The position numbers and the translations under genes were made by a program. From NCBI RefSeq assembly GCF_001307295.1, contig NZ_CP012700.1, positions 685,001 to 749,000 on the forward strand: DNA of 64,000 nt. The letters are read 5' to 3'. This document shows, piece by piece, positions 62,570-64,000 of the stretch; positions within the stretch are counted from its first letter, which is position 1, and the number at the start of each line of letters is the position of its first letter. This stretch comes from Sphingopyxis macrogoltabida. Lineage in GTDB: Bacteria; Pseudomonadota; Alphaproteobacteria; Sphingomonadales; Sphingomonadaceae. The notes below the pieces were generated by a model that saw only the letters and a program-made list of their open reading frames with translations, had not been told where the DNA came from and did no database searches.

Positions 62570-64000
62570 TCAGGGCTGCTGCGTGTCGGTCGTCGGCGTC
62601 CACAGATCGTCGTTGCCCGCGCCGGTCACCGGATCGTCGAGCAACGGCTCGCCGGTCAGCGGATCGAGGTCGCGCATCGTGATCAGCGATTGCGGCAGGG
62701 TGATGCCGTCGTCGCCGTCGTCGTCGACCTCTTCCTCGATGACATCCTGCACCGGGAAGCTGTTGTGATATTCGGGTTCGGGTATCGCGAGGCAGGCGCC
62801 GGTGTTGGCGATCAGACAGCCGTTGAAGCGCGAACGCTGGTCAAAGGCGTCGGTGGGAGCCTGACCGCTCGCGATGCCGTTGATCGTCAGCAGCGGGATC
62901 GTATCGAGCCCGGTGACCTGTCCCGACGGGCCGAGATGGACGCCGTTGATCACGATCCGCGTGTCCGGACCCGCGGTATCGACGTTGAGGCCGAGTGCGC
63001 CGAAGGTCAGGCCGCGGCGTTCGCCGAAGTCGCTGCCGCCGCTGTTCTGGACATAGAAGCCGCCGCTGACCCCGACATTGATGCCGCCCGCGAAGAGCGC
63101 GCCTTCGTCGCTCGTGATCCCGTCGTTCTGTGCCAGCCGGTCCTCGATCGCATCGGTACTGCTTGCGGCGGCGACATCGTCGATCGCCGCGAGCGTCGCG
63201 ACGATCACGTCTTCGGAGGCGAGGTTTAACCGCCCGGCGGGCGCGCTGCTGCTGCTCCCCAAAAGGCGGATCGACGCCTCGCCCAGAATGATTTCGAGCG
63301 ACTGGTCGGCGAAGATGTTGAGGGCGTTGTTGTCGCCCATGCCGGTCAGCGCGACATCGCCGACGACGCGCGCCGTCCCCGGGGTGGCGATCGTCAGCGA
63401 TCCGTTCGCACCGAGGTTCGAGGTCGCCGACCCCGCGGTCATCGTGAAATCGTCGATCACCACATCGGGCGGCACGGTGCCGATGAAGCGCCCGCCCGAC
63501 CGGTCGACCGCAGGCGCGAAGATGCGGATTTCGGCGCCATAGACGCGCGTCAACTCGTCGGCATCGATATGATAGCCGTTCTGCGTGCCGGTGCCGCCGA
63601 TAAAGGTCTGCACCCGGTTGTCGATGTTGCGGAGCTCGAGGCTTTCGGTGGTGCCGGTGCCGACGCGGCCGGCGCTGGCGACGGCGATATCGGCCGAAGC
63701 GAGCGACATCGTCCGGCCGGTAACCGTCCCGTTGGCCGTCAGCAGCGACTGGGCGGTCGCCGACAGGATGTCATCGGCGGTTACGTTGCCGAGCGTCATC
63801 GTGTCGTTCGAGGCGAGGATCGCATTGCCGGCGTCGAGCTGGCTGACGGCAAGATTGCCGCCTGCGGACAGCCGCGCTTCGCCCGCCACCGTTCCGGTGG
63901 TGATGGCAAGATTGCCGCTGGTGGTGATGCGCGCGTCGCCGGTATCGGTCTGGAGCTGGCTGAAGATCAGATTGCCCGAACCATCGATTGTCACGCTGTC
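62570..64000 (-). CDS. Large repetitive adhesin (filamentous-haemagglutinin-like), C-terminal part
   Basis: About 476 residues of a longer protein are visible; the 5' end lies outside the window. The first 130 residues show imperfect beta-strand repeats of the form SAGGNLAVSQLDAGNA and DTMTLGNVTADDI, typical of parallel beta-helix exoproteins of two-partner secretion or autotransporter systems. The last part is less repetitive, has a Cys pair (FNGCLIANTGACLAI) and an acidic stretch (EEEVDDDGDDG), and ends without a translocator barrel, so export by a separate TpsB-like pore is more likely than autotransport. The call is by composition; no motif proves it. Confidence 0.6.
   Translation of the reverse strand, partial: DSVTIDGSGNLIFSQLQTDTGDARITTSGNLAITTGTVAGEARLSAGGNLAVSQLDAGNAILASNDTMTLGNVTADDILSATAQSLLTANGTVTGRTMSLASADIAVASAGRVGTGTTESLELRNIDNRVQTFIGGTGTQNGYHIDADELTRVYGAEIRIFAPAVDRSGGRFIGTVPPDVVIDDFTMTAGSATSNLGANGSLTIATPGTARVVGDVALTGMGDNNALNIFADQSLEIILGEASIRLLGSSSSAPAGRLNLASEDVIVATLAAIDDVAAASSTDAIEDRLAQNDGITSDEGALFAGGINVGVSGGFYVQNSGGSDFGERRGLTFGALGLNVDTAGPDTRIVINGVHLGPSGQVTGLDTIPLLTINGIASGQAPTDAFDQRSRFNGCLIANTGACLAIPEPEYHNSFPVQDVIEEEVDDDGDDGITLPQSLITMRDLDPLTGEPLLDDPVTGAGNDDLWTPTTDTQQP

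Overview
The window is a GC-rich, gene-dense stretch of an alphaproteobacterial chromosome, most likely from Sphingomonadales (Sphingopyxis- or Sphingomonas-like). This rests on overall gene content, frequent GTG/TTG starts, the abundance of short palindromic intergenic elements, and a phosphate-linked lipoprotein / TonB receptor / type II secretion locus like the one known from Caulobacter. The genus is inferred, not proven. No prophage, rRNA operon or CRISPR array was seen.

Layout: 3-7684 holds a CocE-type hydrolase (5' end outside the window), an APC permease, alanine dehydrogenase and a large DUF2339 membrane protein. 7958-13367 is a molybdenum aldehyde oxidoreductase island: paoABC, a MocA-like cytidylyltransferase and an XdhC/PaoD chaperone. 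13378-22041 is mostly housekeeping (Sel1-repeat protein, argG, threonine aldolase, EamA transporter, alpha/beta hydrolase, murA, tRNA-Leu). 22196-38846 encodes a surface lipoprotein, its TonB receptor and a complete gspCDEFGHIJKLMN-O type II secretion operon. Both transcription units begin with the same arrangement of four Pho-box heptamers on an 11-bp period followed by CCCTAG after 7 nt, so the block reads as one phosphate-starvation regulon. 38833-43335 is the tol-pal operon (ybgC-tolQRAB-pal), and 43436-47244 is yebC-ruvC-ruvA-ruvB with insertions. 47301-51563 carries small conserved proteins, pyruvate kinase and an N-end-rule aminoacyl transferase.

51770-57922 is the most unusual region. 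Three tightly packed genes encode (i) an FAD/NAD(P)-binding oxidoreductase fused to two cyclic-nucleotide-binding domains and a four-cluster [4Fe-4S] module, (ii) a membrane protein with two His-x13-His helices typical of a di-heme cytochrome b, and (iii) an FHA domain joined through one membrane helix to a decaheme c-type cytochrome. A CpdA-type cAMP phosphodiesterase follows directly, and two perfect TGTGA-N6-TCACA sites lie in the end of the decaheme gene at spacings expected for a CRP-activated promoter. The block suggests a transmembrane electron-transfer chain controlled by cAMP and possibly phosphothreonine; I do not recognise it as a named system.

A second theme is small nuclease genes bracketed by inverted palindromic repeats. 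A GIY-YIG gene sits between 34-bp perfect inverted repeats inside the ruv operon (44887-45279). A frameshifted DUF559 nuclease gene sits between composite repeats ending ATCCTCCC/GGGAGGAT (60564-61059). Gene-less miniatures of both families occur in the window (45950-46024 and 1915-1994; 26699-26830). This looks like two families of nuclease-linked miniature elements, reminiscent of REP/RAYT elements but with different enzymes.

The right end (57919-64000) holds a CadC-like membrane regulator divergent from a small membrane protein, a 2-hydroxyacid dehydrogenase, cysS and the C-terminal part of a large repetitive adhesin that runs off the window.
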